Shown here: piece by piece, positions 1 to 7,415 of the stretch
How positions within the stretch are numbered: position 1 is the stretch's first letter
How the letters are laid out: each line of letters begins with the position of its first letter
Source of the DNA: Benthicola sp964195715
Lineage (GTDB): Bacteria; Gemmatimonadota; Gemmatimonadetes; Palauibacterales; Palauibacteraceae
Direction of reading: 5' to 3'
NCBI GenBank assembly: GCA_964195715.1
Contig: CAXMRU010000215.1
Span: 1 to 11,224, forward strand
Length of the DNA: 11,224 nt
The notes under the pieces: model-generated
The model's input: only the letters and a program-made list of their open reading frames with translations
The model's database searches: none
Told to the model about the DNA's origin: nothing
Made by a program: the position numbers and the translations under genes

Positions 1-117
1 GCCGAGGGGGACATCGTCGGCGAGGCCACGAAAGCAGCGGTCCAGGCCGCGCAGGCGGCCGCAGTCGCTGCGACGACAGCCGCTACGAGTGCTGCGGTGA
101 TTGCCGGCGGAAGCTGA
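1..117 (+). CDS. Possible C-terminal tail of a protein entering from the left edge (partial)
   Basis: Frame 1 is open from the first base to a TGA at 115-117 and encodes 38 residues. They begin AEGDIVGEATKAAVQ and continue as a very Ala-rich tail ending in GGS. Third codon positions are mostly G or C, as in the neighbouring genes, and the frame would run convergently into the permease gene that ends at 168. No domain can be recognised in so short and low-complexity a piece. The opposite strand is also open and Ala-rich over the same bases, so the coding strand is not certain. A 7-bp GC stem (103-109 with 127-133) follows the stop codon but has no T-run. Confidence 0.35.
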   Translation, partial: AEGDIVGEATKAAVQAAQAAAVAATTAATSAAVIAGGS

Positions 118-167
118 GGCGGGCGGCGCCGGCAGAGGAACGCGCGGCGCTCGCGGAAGGCCCGCTC

Positions 168-2639
168 CTACTCCGCTCGTAGCGCGATCGCCGGGTCTAC
201 GGCCGCAGCCCTCCGCGCCGGTATCCAGCTGGCGAAGATCGAGACCACGAACAGCAGGGCGAGCACGACACCGAAAGTCGGCGGATCGGTCGGCGAGACC
301 TCGAATAGCAGTGCTTCCATGAGACGTGTGAGTCCGAGGGCGGCCGCGAAGCCGACGCCCAGCCCAATTCCTGCAACGGTCGCGCCCTGCTTGACGACCA
401 TGCCCCGCACCCGGCCCGCCGGAGCCCCGAGCGCCATGCGAACACCTATCTCCTGGCGTCGCTGTGTGACGCCGTAACTGATCACACCGTATAGGCCAAC
501 GGCGCCGAGGAGCAGGGCGACGCCAGCGGCGATCCCCAGCATCAACATCGTGAACCCGGCGCGCGACGTAGCGTCGCGCAGCACTCGCTCCATTGTCTCG
601 ATTCCCGTGATCGGCACGTTAGGGTCGAGCGACCACACGGCGTCTCGGATCGCCGGGGCCAGGGACGTCGGCGCGGCCGTTGTCCTGGCGATGAGGCTCA
701 TCGAGGTCTGGTAGTTGTCGCCCGGTCCCGACATCGCGTAGTAGATGATCGGACGGATCTCCATGTCGAGACCAAGGCTGCGCACGTCGTCCACGACGCC
801 CACCACGGGGAGCCATGCGAAGTTCTCGTTCTCCTCCATGTCCTGTGCGATGCCGCGCCACACCCGCTTCCCGATCGCGCTCTCGCCGGGCCAGTAATGC
901 CGCGCGAACGCGCGGTTTACAACGACGGCGCCCGTGCTCGCGGTGATGTCCGAGCGCTCGATCAGGCGTCCTTCCAACAGCCGGATGCTCATCGTCTCGA
1001 AGTAGTCATGTCCCACGACGATTGAGAGCGCGACGTGCGGCATCGAGCCCGGCTCGACGGGTCGGTCCTCGATCAGCACCCCGCTGTGGCTCTCGCCCTG
1101 CGGTCGGAGCGGCAGCTTACTGACGGCACTCGCGCGTTCGACGCCCGGGATCTCGCTCACGCGATCGATGAGCTGCCGGTAGAAGGCGACCGACTTCTCC
1201 TGGTCGTCGTAGGGCGTATCCGGCAGCGACACGCGCAGTGTGAGCGCGTTCTCCGCCTCGAACCCTGGATCCACGTTCTTCAGATGCCAGAAGCTCTTCA
1301 CCAGCAGTCCCGATCCCACCATCAAAAGGAATGCGAGTGCCACCTGCCCGAACACGAGGATCGTGCGGGCGCGTACGCGGCGGCGGCCGGATGTCGTCCC
1401 CCGGAAGCCTTCCTTCAAAGCCCCGGCGATGTCGGGTCGAGTATGCCGGAGCAGCGGCGCGAGGCCGAACAGGATTCCGGCCGCCACCGAGACGCCGAGA
1501 GTGAACAGCAGGACGAGGCCGTCGATCCGGATCGCGTCGAGACGAGGAATGCTCTCCGGTCCGAGGGCCACCAGCAGCTTGATTCCGCCGAATGCCAGGA
1601 GCAGTCCGAGCGTGCCGCCCGCGAGCGCCAGGACGGTGCTCTCACGGAGAAAGTCTCGTGCGAGGGTGCCGCGCTCCGCTCCGAGGGCACTCCGAATCGC
1701 GATCTCCTTGTGACGTCCCTCCGCCCTCACCAGGAACAGGTTGGCCACGTTGGCGCACGCGATGAGCAGCACCACGCCCACCGTGCCGAGCAGGATCCAC
1801 AGGGCCCGGTTCACGTCGTCCGTGACGTCGCTGATCAGGGTTACGACGCGGGCGTCCCAGCCCGACTGCTCCATCATCTCATGCGTGATGAGATCCCCCG
1901 GGTAGCGTTCCGGAAGCTGCAGTGTCAGGCGATGGATGTCTTCGTACACCGCCTCGACGGTGACGCCTTCCTTGAGACGCCCTATCCCGGCGTAGCTGTA
2001 GTTTCCGGTGGTGAGCTCCTCCGGATCGATGACCATCGGCAACCAGATCTCGACGTCGGAATTGTAGGGAAGGTCGAATCCGGCCGGCATCACGCCGATC
2101 ACGCGGCGGTTCTCGCCGTCGATCGTTACGCCGCGGCCGAGGATGCCTTGATCCCCGCCGTACTTGCGCTGCCACAGACCGTGGCTGAGGATTGCCACGG
2201 ATTCTCCGTCTGGCAGCATCTCTTCTTCGGTGAATCCGCGGCCGAGCGCGGGAGGGGTTCGGAGCACGTCGAACAGCGTCCGCGTCACACCAGCTGCCGA
2301 CAGCTGCTCAGGTTCTCCGGTGCCCGTCAGGTTCACCGTGCCGTCCCAGAACATCGTCAGGCCTTCGAGGGTTGTGGACTCGTCCCGGTACAGCACGTAG
2401 GTGCCAGTGGCCTGCGGGATTACGGGGAATCCTGCGATGGGGGCCGTGTGACCCACGACCACCAGGCGATCGGACTCGGGGTAGGGAAGCGGCCCGAGCA
2501 GGACCCCGCTGACGACACTGAAGATCGCCGAGTTGGCGCCGATCGCCACTGCCAGAGTCAACACCGTGATGACGGTGAAGAGCGGGCTCCGCGCCAGAGA
2601 CCTCGCAGTGCGTCGGACCTCTCGAATGATGCCGGACAT
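168..2639 (-). CDS. ADOP-family (MacB/FtsX-like) duplicated permease
   Basis: An 823-residue integral membrane protein built like MacB/FtsX permeases but duplicated. One N-terminal helix (about 18-42) is followed by a MacB-type periplasmic core domain (about 45-265). A first FtsX block follows, with helices near 281-304, 335-357 and 375-397 and the cytoplasmic motif EIAIRSALGA (312-321). A second half starts with a helix near 428-448 and ends with another FtsX block (696-806) carrying EIGVRMALGA (730-739). This order and length fit the 'acidobacterial duplicated orphan permease' family, usually about 800-880 aa, whose members normally lack a linked ATPase. The substrate is unknown; export or envelope signalling is assumed by homology to MacB. 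No ATPase or membrane-fusion gene is in the window. The ATG at 2637-2639 is preceded by purine-rich GAAGAAGAGAA. The gene diverges from the TPR gene at 2908. Confidence 0.93.
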   Translation of the reverse strand: MSGIIREVRRTARSLARSPLFTVITVLTLAVAIGANSAIFSVVSGVLLGPLPYPESDRLVVVGHTAPIAGFPVIPQATGTYVLYRDESTTLEGLTMFWDGTVNLTGTGEPEQLSAAGVTRTLFDVLRTPPALGRGFTEEEMLPDGESVAILSHGLWQRKYGGDQGILGRGVTIDGENRRVIGVMPAGFDLPYNSDVEIWLPMVIDPEELTTGNYSYAGIGRLKEGVTVEAVYEDIHRLTLQLPERYPGDLITHEMMEQSGWDARVVTLISDVTDDVNRALWILLGTVGVVLLIACANVANLFLVRAEGRHKEIAIRSALGAERGTLARDFLRESTVLALAGGTLGLLLAFGGIKLLVALGPESIPRLDAIRIDGLVLLFTLGVSVAAGILFGLAPLLRHTRPDIAGALKEGFRGTTSGRRRVRARTILVFGQVALAFLLMVGSGLLVKSFWHLKNVDPGFEAENALTLRVSLPDTPYDDQEKSVAFYRQLIDRVSEIPGVERASAVSKLPLRPQGESHSGVLIEDRPVEPGSMPHVALSIVVGHDYFETMSIRLLEGRLIERSDITASTGAVVVNRAFARHYWPGESAIGKRVWRGIAQDMEENENFAWLPVVGVVDDVRSLGLDMEIRPIIYYAMSGPGDNYQTSMSLIARTTAAPTSLAPAIRDAVWSLDPNVPITGIETMERVLRDATSRAGFTMLMLGIAAGVALLLGAVGLYGVISYGVTQRRQEIGVRMALGAPAGRVRGMVVKQGATVAGIGLGVGFAAALGLTRLMEALLFEVSPTDPPTFGVVLALLFVVSIFASWIPARRAAAVDPAIALRAE

Positions 2640-2809
2640 TCCCGTTCTCTTCTTCGTCCTTTCAGGATACCGATCAAGCCTCGTATTCCAGGCTGCCGCA
2701 TCGTCGTCGCTCGAGATCGCGGATTCGGTACGACAGACCCTACGCTGCGAACTGCGATCGGGTTTCGACAGATTCTGTGACGGTTGCGTGCCTCCCCCCG
2801 GATCACTCG

Positions 2810-2848
2810 CCTCTACAAGAAGTGGGAAAGTGGGAATTCATGTAGAGG
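2810..2848. promoter_or_regulatory. Inverted repeat enclosing a tandem repeat, candidate operator or 5'-leader hairpin
   Basis: CCTCTACA (2810-2817) and TGTAGAGG (2841-2848) form a perfect 8-bp inverted repeat around a 23-nt spacer. Most of the spacer is two back-to-back copies of AAGTGGGA (2820-2827 and 2828-2835). The element lies 60-98 bp upstream of the TPR start codon and far from the permease start, so it is more likely to act on the TPR gene. It could be an operator with two binding geometries or a hairpin in the leader mRNA. A terminator is unlikely because no T-run follows. No known regulator consensus was recognised. Confidence 0.4.
2820..2835 (+). repeat. Tandem 8-bp direct repeat (2 copies)
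   Basis: Two perfect abutting copies of AAGTGGGA (2820-2827, 2828-2835) lie inside the loop of the inverted repeat at 2810-2848. Only two copies are present, so this may be a protein-binding pair or a small slippage duplication. Confidence 0.6.
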
Positions 2849-2907
2849 GTCGCCGCACCCCCACCGGCGCCTTCCCTCGGACACGCCGATTGCCGATCTT
2901 GGGCGCC

Positions 2908-5031
2908 ATGTCCGAGGCCCCGGGGTACCAACGTCTGTTCGCCGAGCTCAAGCGGCGCAAGGTTTTCAAGGTCGCCGCCGTGTACGGCGCTGTGTCTTTC
3001 GGCGTTCTGCAGGTGGCGGACATCCTCGTGCCCGCTATGAATCTGCCCGACTCCGTGGTCCGCGGTATCGCGCTCGTGTGCATCCTGGGGTTCCCGATCG
3101 TCCTCGTCCTGGCGTGGGCATTCGAGACGACGCCGGAGGGGATGAAGCGCACCGAGGACGCGGCTCCCGGCGAGATCGCGCAACTGGTCCAGGCACCGCG
3201 CGGCCGGCGCTGGCCGTCGGGGATCCTGGCGTTGGCCGGAACGCTGATGCTCGTCCTTGGAGGATGGCTCGCGTTGTCGAGCCGCGACGCGAGCGACACG
3301 TCGGCCGCAGCTCCGCCCGCTTCTCCGACCTCGTTGTCCGAATCGGCAGCAGAGAGTCAAGACTATCGCACGTCCATTGCCGTGCTTCCATTCCGCAACA
3401 CGAGCGACGATCCCGAGACGCAACCGTTCACGGACGGGATCCACGACGACCTCCTCACGCAGCTCTCGAAGATCCGGTCGCTGAAGGTGATCTCGCGCAC
3501 ATCAGTCGAGGAATACCGGAACGCTGCCAAGAGCATCCCCGAAATCGGCCAAGAGTTGGGCGTTGACAATATCCTCGAGGGCGGCGTCCAGAGCGCGGGC
3601 GGAGCCTTCCGCATCAACGTGCAGCTGATCGATGCCGAGTCTGAGGGCCACCTGTGGGCCGAGCAGTACGAGGGTGAGCTGACGGTGGCGAACATCTTCC
3701 AGGTGCAGAGCGAGATCGCGGACGCGATCACCGAGGCGCTCCGGGCTCAGCTCACCGAGGCCGAACGGGCAGCCATAGCACGGACGCCCACGGATGACTT
3801 CGATGCCTACCAGGACTATCTGCAGGCCCTGACGTATTTCCATGAGAGCTACACCGAATCCAACTTCCGCTCGGCGGATCAGATCGTGTCGCGGGTGATC
3901 GAACTGGATCCCGAATTCGCCGAGGCGTACGCGCTCAAGGGCGCGACGGGCTCCATGCTCTACTGGTTTTTCTACGACCGCTCAGATTCGATAGTCGCGG
4001 CCTCACGCGCATTGATCGAACGCTCACTGGAGAAGGCGCCGGACCTGCCGGAGGGACACGCGGCCCTCGGTCACTGGTACTACCGCACCCAGCTGGACTA
4101 CGACCAGGCTCTGCGGGAGCTGGAGATCGCCCGCGCGGCCAGGCCAAGTGACGCCGGATTCGAAACGACCATCGCCTCGGTGCGGCGCCGCGCCGGGGAC
4201 ATGGAAGGAGCGATCGAACACTTCGAACGGGGCGCCGAGCTGGATCCCCGGTCGGCGATGGCGCCGTACAGTGTCGGTGAGACCCTGGCTCTGCTGCGTC
4301 GGTATGAGGAAGCGGAAGACTGGTTCCGGCGGGCCATCGACATCCGTCCGGACTTCGCTCTGCCATACGCGTACATGAGCATGATGCGCCTCAGAGCCGA
4401 GGGTGATACGGCCGGCGCGCGGCTGTGGTTGCAGCGGATGGAAGACCGAGGCATCGCCGCGGACCAGGATGACTTCACCCTGACAGATCTCGATCTGATC
4501 GTCCTGCTGCCGGGGGCGGAGGACGTGGCCGTGAGAGAGGGCTCGGCACTCGAGAGAATTCGCCGGTTTGGGCGTCGTCCCCTGGCCAACCAGTTCCGGT
4601 ACTCTCCCATGAGCCTGCTCTCGGGCTTCGCGCGGCAGAGGTCAGGAGACGAGGTCGGAGCCGCGGCTGCCTTCGACTCCGCTCGGGTGGAGCTGGAGGC
4701 CCTTTTAGCGTCGAGTCCGGAGGAGTCCCGGTACCGCAGTTCCCTCGGCCTGGCGCTTGCCGGGCTCGGACGCTCGGAGGATGCGATTCGGGAAGGCAGG
4801 GAAGGGCTGCGCCTGATGCCGCCTGAGAAGGAGGCGTGGCGCGGCGGATATCGAGTGATCGATCTCGCCCGCATCTATTCGATGACCGGCCGCGCGGACG
4901 AGGCAATGGACGAGCTCGAATACGTCATGTCGATCCCGGCCGATCTCTCAGCTTGGGAACTGCGACTGGACCCGATGTGGGATCCGCTGCGCGGCGATCC
5001 CCGATTCGAGGCGCTGATCGCCAGCGACTGA
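2908..5031 (+). CDS. Membrane-anchored TolB-like/TPR repeat protein
   Basis: A 707-residue protein. The N-terminus (FAELKRRKVFKVAAVYGAVS, residues 11-30) leads into hydrophobic stretches at about 22-42 and 50-72, and a third helix lies at about 104-122. A Ser/Ala/Pro linker follows. Residues 155-285 form a TolB-like/FlgO-type domain: SIAVLPFRNTSDDPE, then FTDGIHDDLLTQLS, then GVDNILEGGVQ. This domain is common in regulators and adenylate-cyclase-like TPR proteins. From about 300 to the end lie TPR repeats, for example AIEHFERGAELDPRSAMAPY, ending in a WDPLRGDPRFEAL tail usual for the family. I see no DNA-binding, kinase or cyclase domain, so it is probably a protein-interaction scaffold with an extracytoplasmic TolB/TPR part. 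The frame is open upstream to 2533, but the ATG at 2908 is chosen because the recognisable N-terminus begins there. No clear Shine-Dalgarno is visible, so the exact start is moderately secure. Confidence 0.88.
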   Translation: MSEAPGYQRLFAELKRRKVFKVAAVYGAVSFGVLQVADILVPAMNLPDSVVRGIALVCILGFPIVLVLAWAFETTPEGMKRTEDAAPGEIAQLVQAPRGRRWPSGILALAGTLMLVLGGWLALSSRDASDTSAAAPPASPTSLSESAAESQDYRTSIAVLPFRNTSDDPETQPFTDGIHDDLLTQLSKIRSLKVISRTSVEEYRNAAKSIPEIGQELGVDNILEGGVQSAGGAFRINVQLIDAESEGHLWAEQYEGELTVANIFQVQSEIADAITEALRAQLTEAERAAIARTPTDDFDAYQDYLQALTYFHESYTESNFRSADQIVSRVIELDPEFAEAYALKGATGSMLYWFFYDRSDSIVAASRALIERSLEKAPDLPEGHAALGHWYYRTQLDYDQALRELEIARAARPSDAGFETTIASVRRRAGDMEGAIEHFERGAELDPRSAMAPYSVGETLALLRRYEEAEDWFRRAIDIRPDFALPYAYMSMMRLRAEGDTAGARLWLQRMEDRGIAADQDDFTLTDLDLIVLLPGAEDVAVREGSALERIRRFGRRPLANQFRYSPMSLLSGFARQRSGDEVGAAAAFDSARVELEALLASSPEESRYRSSLGLALAGLGRSEDAIREGREGLRLMPPEKEAWRGGYRVIDLARIYSMTGRADEAMDELEYVMSIPADLSAWELRLDPMWDPLRGDPRFEALIASD

Positions 5032-5049
5032 GCCGGGCCCCCCAACGTC

Positions 5050-5829
5050 CTAACGCGCGGCAGTCAGGTGGCCGGCCCCGGGTTCGTCCTCGACTCCCGC
5101 GCGGTTCCGCAGAAGGCGCCAGTGCTCGTTCGCCATCTCGTGTTTTCGCAGGAGATTACCAGGTAGGATGTCCCGGGCCAGTTCGGCGCGCGTGCCCTCA
5201 GTAATGGCCCCCGTCGTGATGATCTCGCGCCCTGCCGCACGTATGGTCTCAAAGTACTCATCGAACAGTCCGCGGAGTGCTTTCAGGCGGAGCGGCTCGG
5301 CGAACGGCCGGAGAATCTCGCCCGAGATCTCCATCCCATGCATGCAGGCGATGTGGCGAAACGTGTACACCAGGGCGTCGAAATTGTGAAACCCCGGAAA
5401 GCCGCACGGCGAGACAATGACCATTCTGCCGGGCTCCGGCCCGCGCGCGGGATGTCCCGATCCGCCTTCTATGTGGGCACTGGGCACGAGCCACGGTTCG
5501 TAACGGGGAAGCAGGCGGTCGAGGAAGGTCTTCATCAGGCCGGTCATCGTTCCGTGATACACGGGAGTCCCGATCACCACGAGATCGGCTGCAGCCCAGG
5601 CTTCGATCCCTCGATCCATGCCGTCGCGGTGAATGCAGCGGCCCGGCGTCTGCACCCAGCAGGAATAGCAGCCGATGCACGGCTCGAGGTTGAGCTCACG
5701 GACCTGGATCAGCCTGGTCTCAGCCCCGGATTCCCTCATCCCGGCGAGCAGCTGCTGCAGTAACATCGAGGTAACCCCTGCCCCGGCGCGTGGGGAGCCG
5801 TTGAGGGCCAGGACCCGGGGGGAGGGCAT
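5050..5829 (-). CDS. NADPH-dependent FMN reductase-like iron-sulfur flavoprotein
   Basis: A 259-residue flavodoxin-fold protein, last gene of the operon. Residues 6-23 (VLALNGSPRAGAGVTSML) form the FMN phosphate-binding loop. Residues 82-108 (ADLVVIGTPVYHGTMTGLMK onward) match the second FMN-binding segment of the NADPH-dependent FMN reductase family. C51, C54, C57 and C65 form CX2CX2CX7C, the compact cysteine pattern known to hold a 4Fe-4S cluster in iron-sulfur flavoproteins. A cluster is therefore inferred but not proven; simple reductases lack it. No signal peptide or membrane helix is seen, so it should be cytosolic. The start ATG overlaps the stop of the upstream SCP2 gene as TGATG with no Shine-Dalgarno before it, so translation is probably coupled. 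The likely role is electron transfer or two-electron reduction of a quinone-, nitro- or lipid-like substrate; the true substrate is unknown. The gene ends 18 bp from the convergent TPR gene. Confidence 0.88.
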   Translation of the reverse strand: MPSPRVLALNGSPRAGAGVTSMLLQQLLAGMRESGAETRLIQVRELNLEPCIGCYSCWVQTPGRCIHRDGMDRGIEAWAAADLVVIGTPVYHGTMTGLMKTFLDRLLPRYEPWLVPSAHIEGGSGHPARGPEPGRMVIVSPCGFPGFHNFDALVYTFRHIACMHGMEISGEILRPFAEPLRLKALRGLFDEYFETIRAAGREIITTGAITEGTRAELARDILPGNLLRKHEMANEHWRLLRNRAGVEDEPGAGHLTAAR

Positions 5830-6860
5830 CAGGAACTCGCGACGGCCGTGACGAGCGCGGTTATCGCGATGAAGATCCCGGCTAGGGCCGCCACGCGGCT
5901 CTGCCTGCGCCAGCCGTCCATGTTCTCAATCCGCAGTCGTGAGGCGATGCGGGGAAGACGAATCGTCGCCGCTATAGCCGGGATCAGGAGCAGAAAGCGA
6001 CCGAATCCGAGTCGGCCGGCGGCTACCGGCCACTGAAGGGCGGCCACGGAAAGGGAGCCCATGACCACGAACACGGCTCCCCACATGAACGTGAGCATCC
6101 GATTTACGTGCAGAAAAGTGCTGTTTGCCGCGAGCGCTTCTGCGTGATCCCACCGCGAGTATTCGGCCGTCAAAGGATTCGGGGCGTGCAGCAGGGACGA
6201 GAGCCAGATGACTCCGAGGGCGAGGCTGTCGGCCGCGCCCCCCCAGCTGGCCAGAGCCGTCCGTCCGGTCAGGGTGAGGGAGGCCGCCGCGCCCAGCCCG
6301 AGGAAGAGCGCCGATCCGATTTCGAACCAGGTCGACCGATCGTACACGGCGTGATAGGCTGCCAGGGCCGCGGCAAGCGGGAACGCGACCCGAAGGCTGG
6401 CAGAGGTATCGAGGCCAAGCAGTGGCCCGAACCACAGGAATAGCCATGGAACGAACGCCACGGTAAGCCAGCGCGACCCCTTGAGCCCGATCGGTCCGGG
6501 GCGGCGGCGCTTCTCCGGCGCCACGGTGGCCTCCTCCGGAGCACGGCCGAAGAGTTGGTCCATCCGCATCAGCAGGGATGCATCGCCCTTGACCTCGTAC
6601 TGGCTTTCGAGCAGGGCCTCACGACCCGAGACCTCTCCCGAGCTGATGCGCGTCCAAACCTCGGAGCGAGTGACAACCGTCAGCGTGGGCTCTGCGGAAG
6701 GGCCGACGCCGAACAGACAGTCGCCGTCGGATATGTCCAGGTGGTAAACACCGGGTTCAGCGCCCGACACGTCGAATTGGATGCTGGCCGACAGATCCCC
6801 GGCCGCGACCGGGTCGAACACCAGGGCCATTCCCTCGATCGTCTGCCTCATCGTCTTCAT
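5829..6860 (-). CDS. SCP2-type lipid-binding domain fused to a multi-helix membrane domain
   Basis: A 343-residue protein from the ATG at 6858-6860. Residues about 5-105 resemble a bacterial SCP2 (sterol carrier protein 2) domain: an IQFDVSGAEPGVYHLDISDG strand pair, an acidic turn, the TVVTRSEVWTRISSGEVSG segment that shapes the hydrophobic pocket, and ALLESQYEVKGDASLLMRM. A basic linker (KRRRPGP, 117-123) leads to about six or seven hydrophobic helices (near 130-150, 155-172, 181-198, 210-226, 256-277, 288-302 and 323-341). I do not recognise this membrane domain as a named family. Start choice: an in-frame ATG at 6899 gives 13 more residues, but the ATG at 6860 has AAAGGAG five bases upstream and forms a classic ATGA overlap with the padR stop. 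The gene overlaps the flavoprotein start by one base. A likely role is binding a hydrophobic ligand at the cytoplasmic membrane face; its partner and chemistry are inferred only from context. Confidence 0.82.
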   Translation of the reverse strand: MKTMRQTIEGMALVFDPVAAGDLSASIQFDVSGAEPGVYHLDISDGDCLFGVGPSAEPTLTVVTRSEVWTRISSGEVSGREALLESQYEVKGDASLLMRMDQLFGRAPEEATVAPEKRRRPGPIGLKGSRWLTVAFVPWLFLWFGPLLGLDTSASLRVAFPLAAALAAYHAVYDRSTWFEIGSALFLGLGAAASLTLTGRTALASWGGAADSLALGVIWLSSLLHAPNPLTAEYSRWDHAEALAANSTFLHVNRMLTFMWGAVFVVMGSLSVAALQWPVAAGRLGFGRFLLLIPAIAATIRLPRIASRLRIENMDGWRRQSRVAALAGIFIAITALVTAVASS

Positions 6861-7408
6861 TCCAGCTCCTTTACCGTCTCTATAGCTCCCTCCAACCAAT
6901 CCACGTACATGCGCTCGTTCCTCTCACCGAGGTCGCGCACGAGCTCCCAGAAGACGGCGGCGCGCTCCAGGCGTGGCTCCTTTGTCGCCACAGTGGCGAT
7001 CATGGCCCGTGTCTCGTCATGCGCGGTGAGCTGTTCTCGATGGAGCTCCAGCTGGGCGTGAAGCTGGGCCAGTGCTTCGTCCCGCTCCAGATAGCCCGCA
7101 AAGAACAGCTTGAGCAGTCCGGAGTGTCGGCCACGTGGCAGCTCGGCAAGGGGCTGTGCGAGCCACTCCAACATTTCCTGTCGTCCGGTCTCGCTCATGT
7201 GGTAGACGACGCGGTCCGGCCTCGCCTCCTGCGGCTCGAAGGCACTGGTGATCCAACCCTCGTCCTCCATCTTCTTGAGCGTGGGATAGATCTGGTTCAG
7301 CCCGGCGTACCAGAAATTCTGTGTCGATCGATCGAGCTGCTTCTTCAGGTCGTAGCCGGTCATCGGGCCCAGGTTGAGGAAGCCGAGCAGGGCATAGCGC
7401 AGGGACAT
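6857..7408 (-). CDS. PadR-family transcriptional regulator
   Basis: A 183-residue regulator, first gene of the operon. Residues 1-80 form the PadR winged helix: ALLGFLNLGPMTGYDLKKQL, then FWYAGLNQIYPTLKKMEDEG (32-51) covering the recognition region, then the wing RPDRVVYHMSETG. Residues about 90-180 are a helical C-terminal dimerisation domain of the two-domain (vir_act_alpha_C) PadR type, with an aromatic- and Glu-rich helix near 150-175. Such proteins are dimeric, often ligand-relieved repressors of their own operon. The start ATG at 7406-7408 is preceded by GAGGAA. The stop overlaps the SCP2 start as ATGA. A strong promoter and a 48-bp AT-rich dyad lie directly upstream, which fits autoregulation. 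PadR genes in these phyla often accompany ADOP permeases; here the direct partners are the SCP2 and flavoprotein genes. The inducer is unknown. Confidence 0.93.
   Translation of the reverse strand: MSLRYALLGFLNLGPMTGYDLKKQLDRSTQNFWYAGLNQIYPTLKKMEDEGWITSAFEPQEARPDRVVYHMSETGRQEMLEWLAQPLAELPRGRHSGLLKLFFAGYLERDEALAQLHAQLELHREQLTAHDETRAMIATVATKEPRLERAAVFWELVRDLGERNERMYVDWLEGAIETVKELE
6866..6872 (-). promoter_or_regulatory. Ribosome binding site that sets the SCP2 gene start
   Basis: On the minus strand AAAGGAG lies five bases before the ATG at 6860, inside the 3' end of the padR gene. The farther ATG at 6899 has no comparable site. Together with the ATGA overlap this supports the shorter protein. 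Confidence 0.75.
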
Positions 7409-7415
7409 GTGTTCC

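Larger units (their letters stand above)
2640..2907. other. Divergent intergenic region between the permease and TPR genes
   Basis: These 268 bp separate two divergent start codons and should carry both promoters. I could not find a convincing -35/-10 pair for either direction. The only clear structure is the inverted repeat with tandem repeats at 2810-2848. The frame of the TPR gene stays open back to 2533, but that stretch overlaps the permease start and its translation (Arg/Pro/Ser-rich, no domain) does not look like protein. No small ORF here has a credible ribosome binding site. Confidence 0.6.

Noticed and set aside
103..133. Terminator between the left-edge ORF and the permease gene
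   Set aside because: A 7-bp GC stem with a 17-nt loop and no T-run is too weak to call in such GC-rich DNA.
1035..2780. 581-codon plus-strand ORF opposite the permease
   Set aside because: It lies antisense to a well-supported ADOP gene; its translation is His/Arg/Gln/Glu-rich with no domain, the usual shadow in GC-rich DNA.
2533..2907. 125-codon N-terminal extension of the TPR protein
   Set aside because: It would overlap the permease start region and encodes low-complexity Arg/Pro/Ser-rich sequence; the family N-terminus begins just after the ATG at 2908.
5032..5049. Bidirectional terminator between the convergent TPR and flavoprotein genes
   Set aside because: The 18-bp gap holds only a C/G run and no stem followed by T residues.
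6861..6899. 13-residue N-terminal extension of the SCP2 protein
   Set aside because: The ATG at 6860 has a strong ribosome binding site and an ATGA overlap; the extension has neither.
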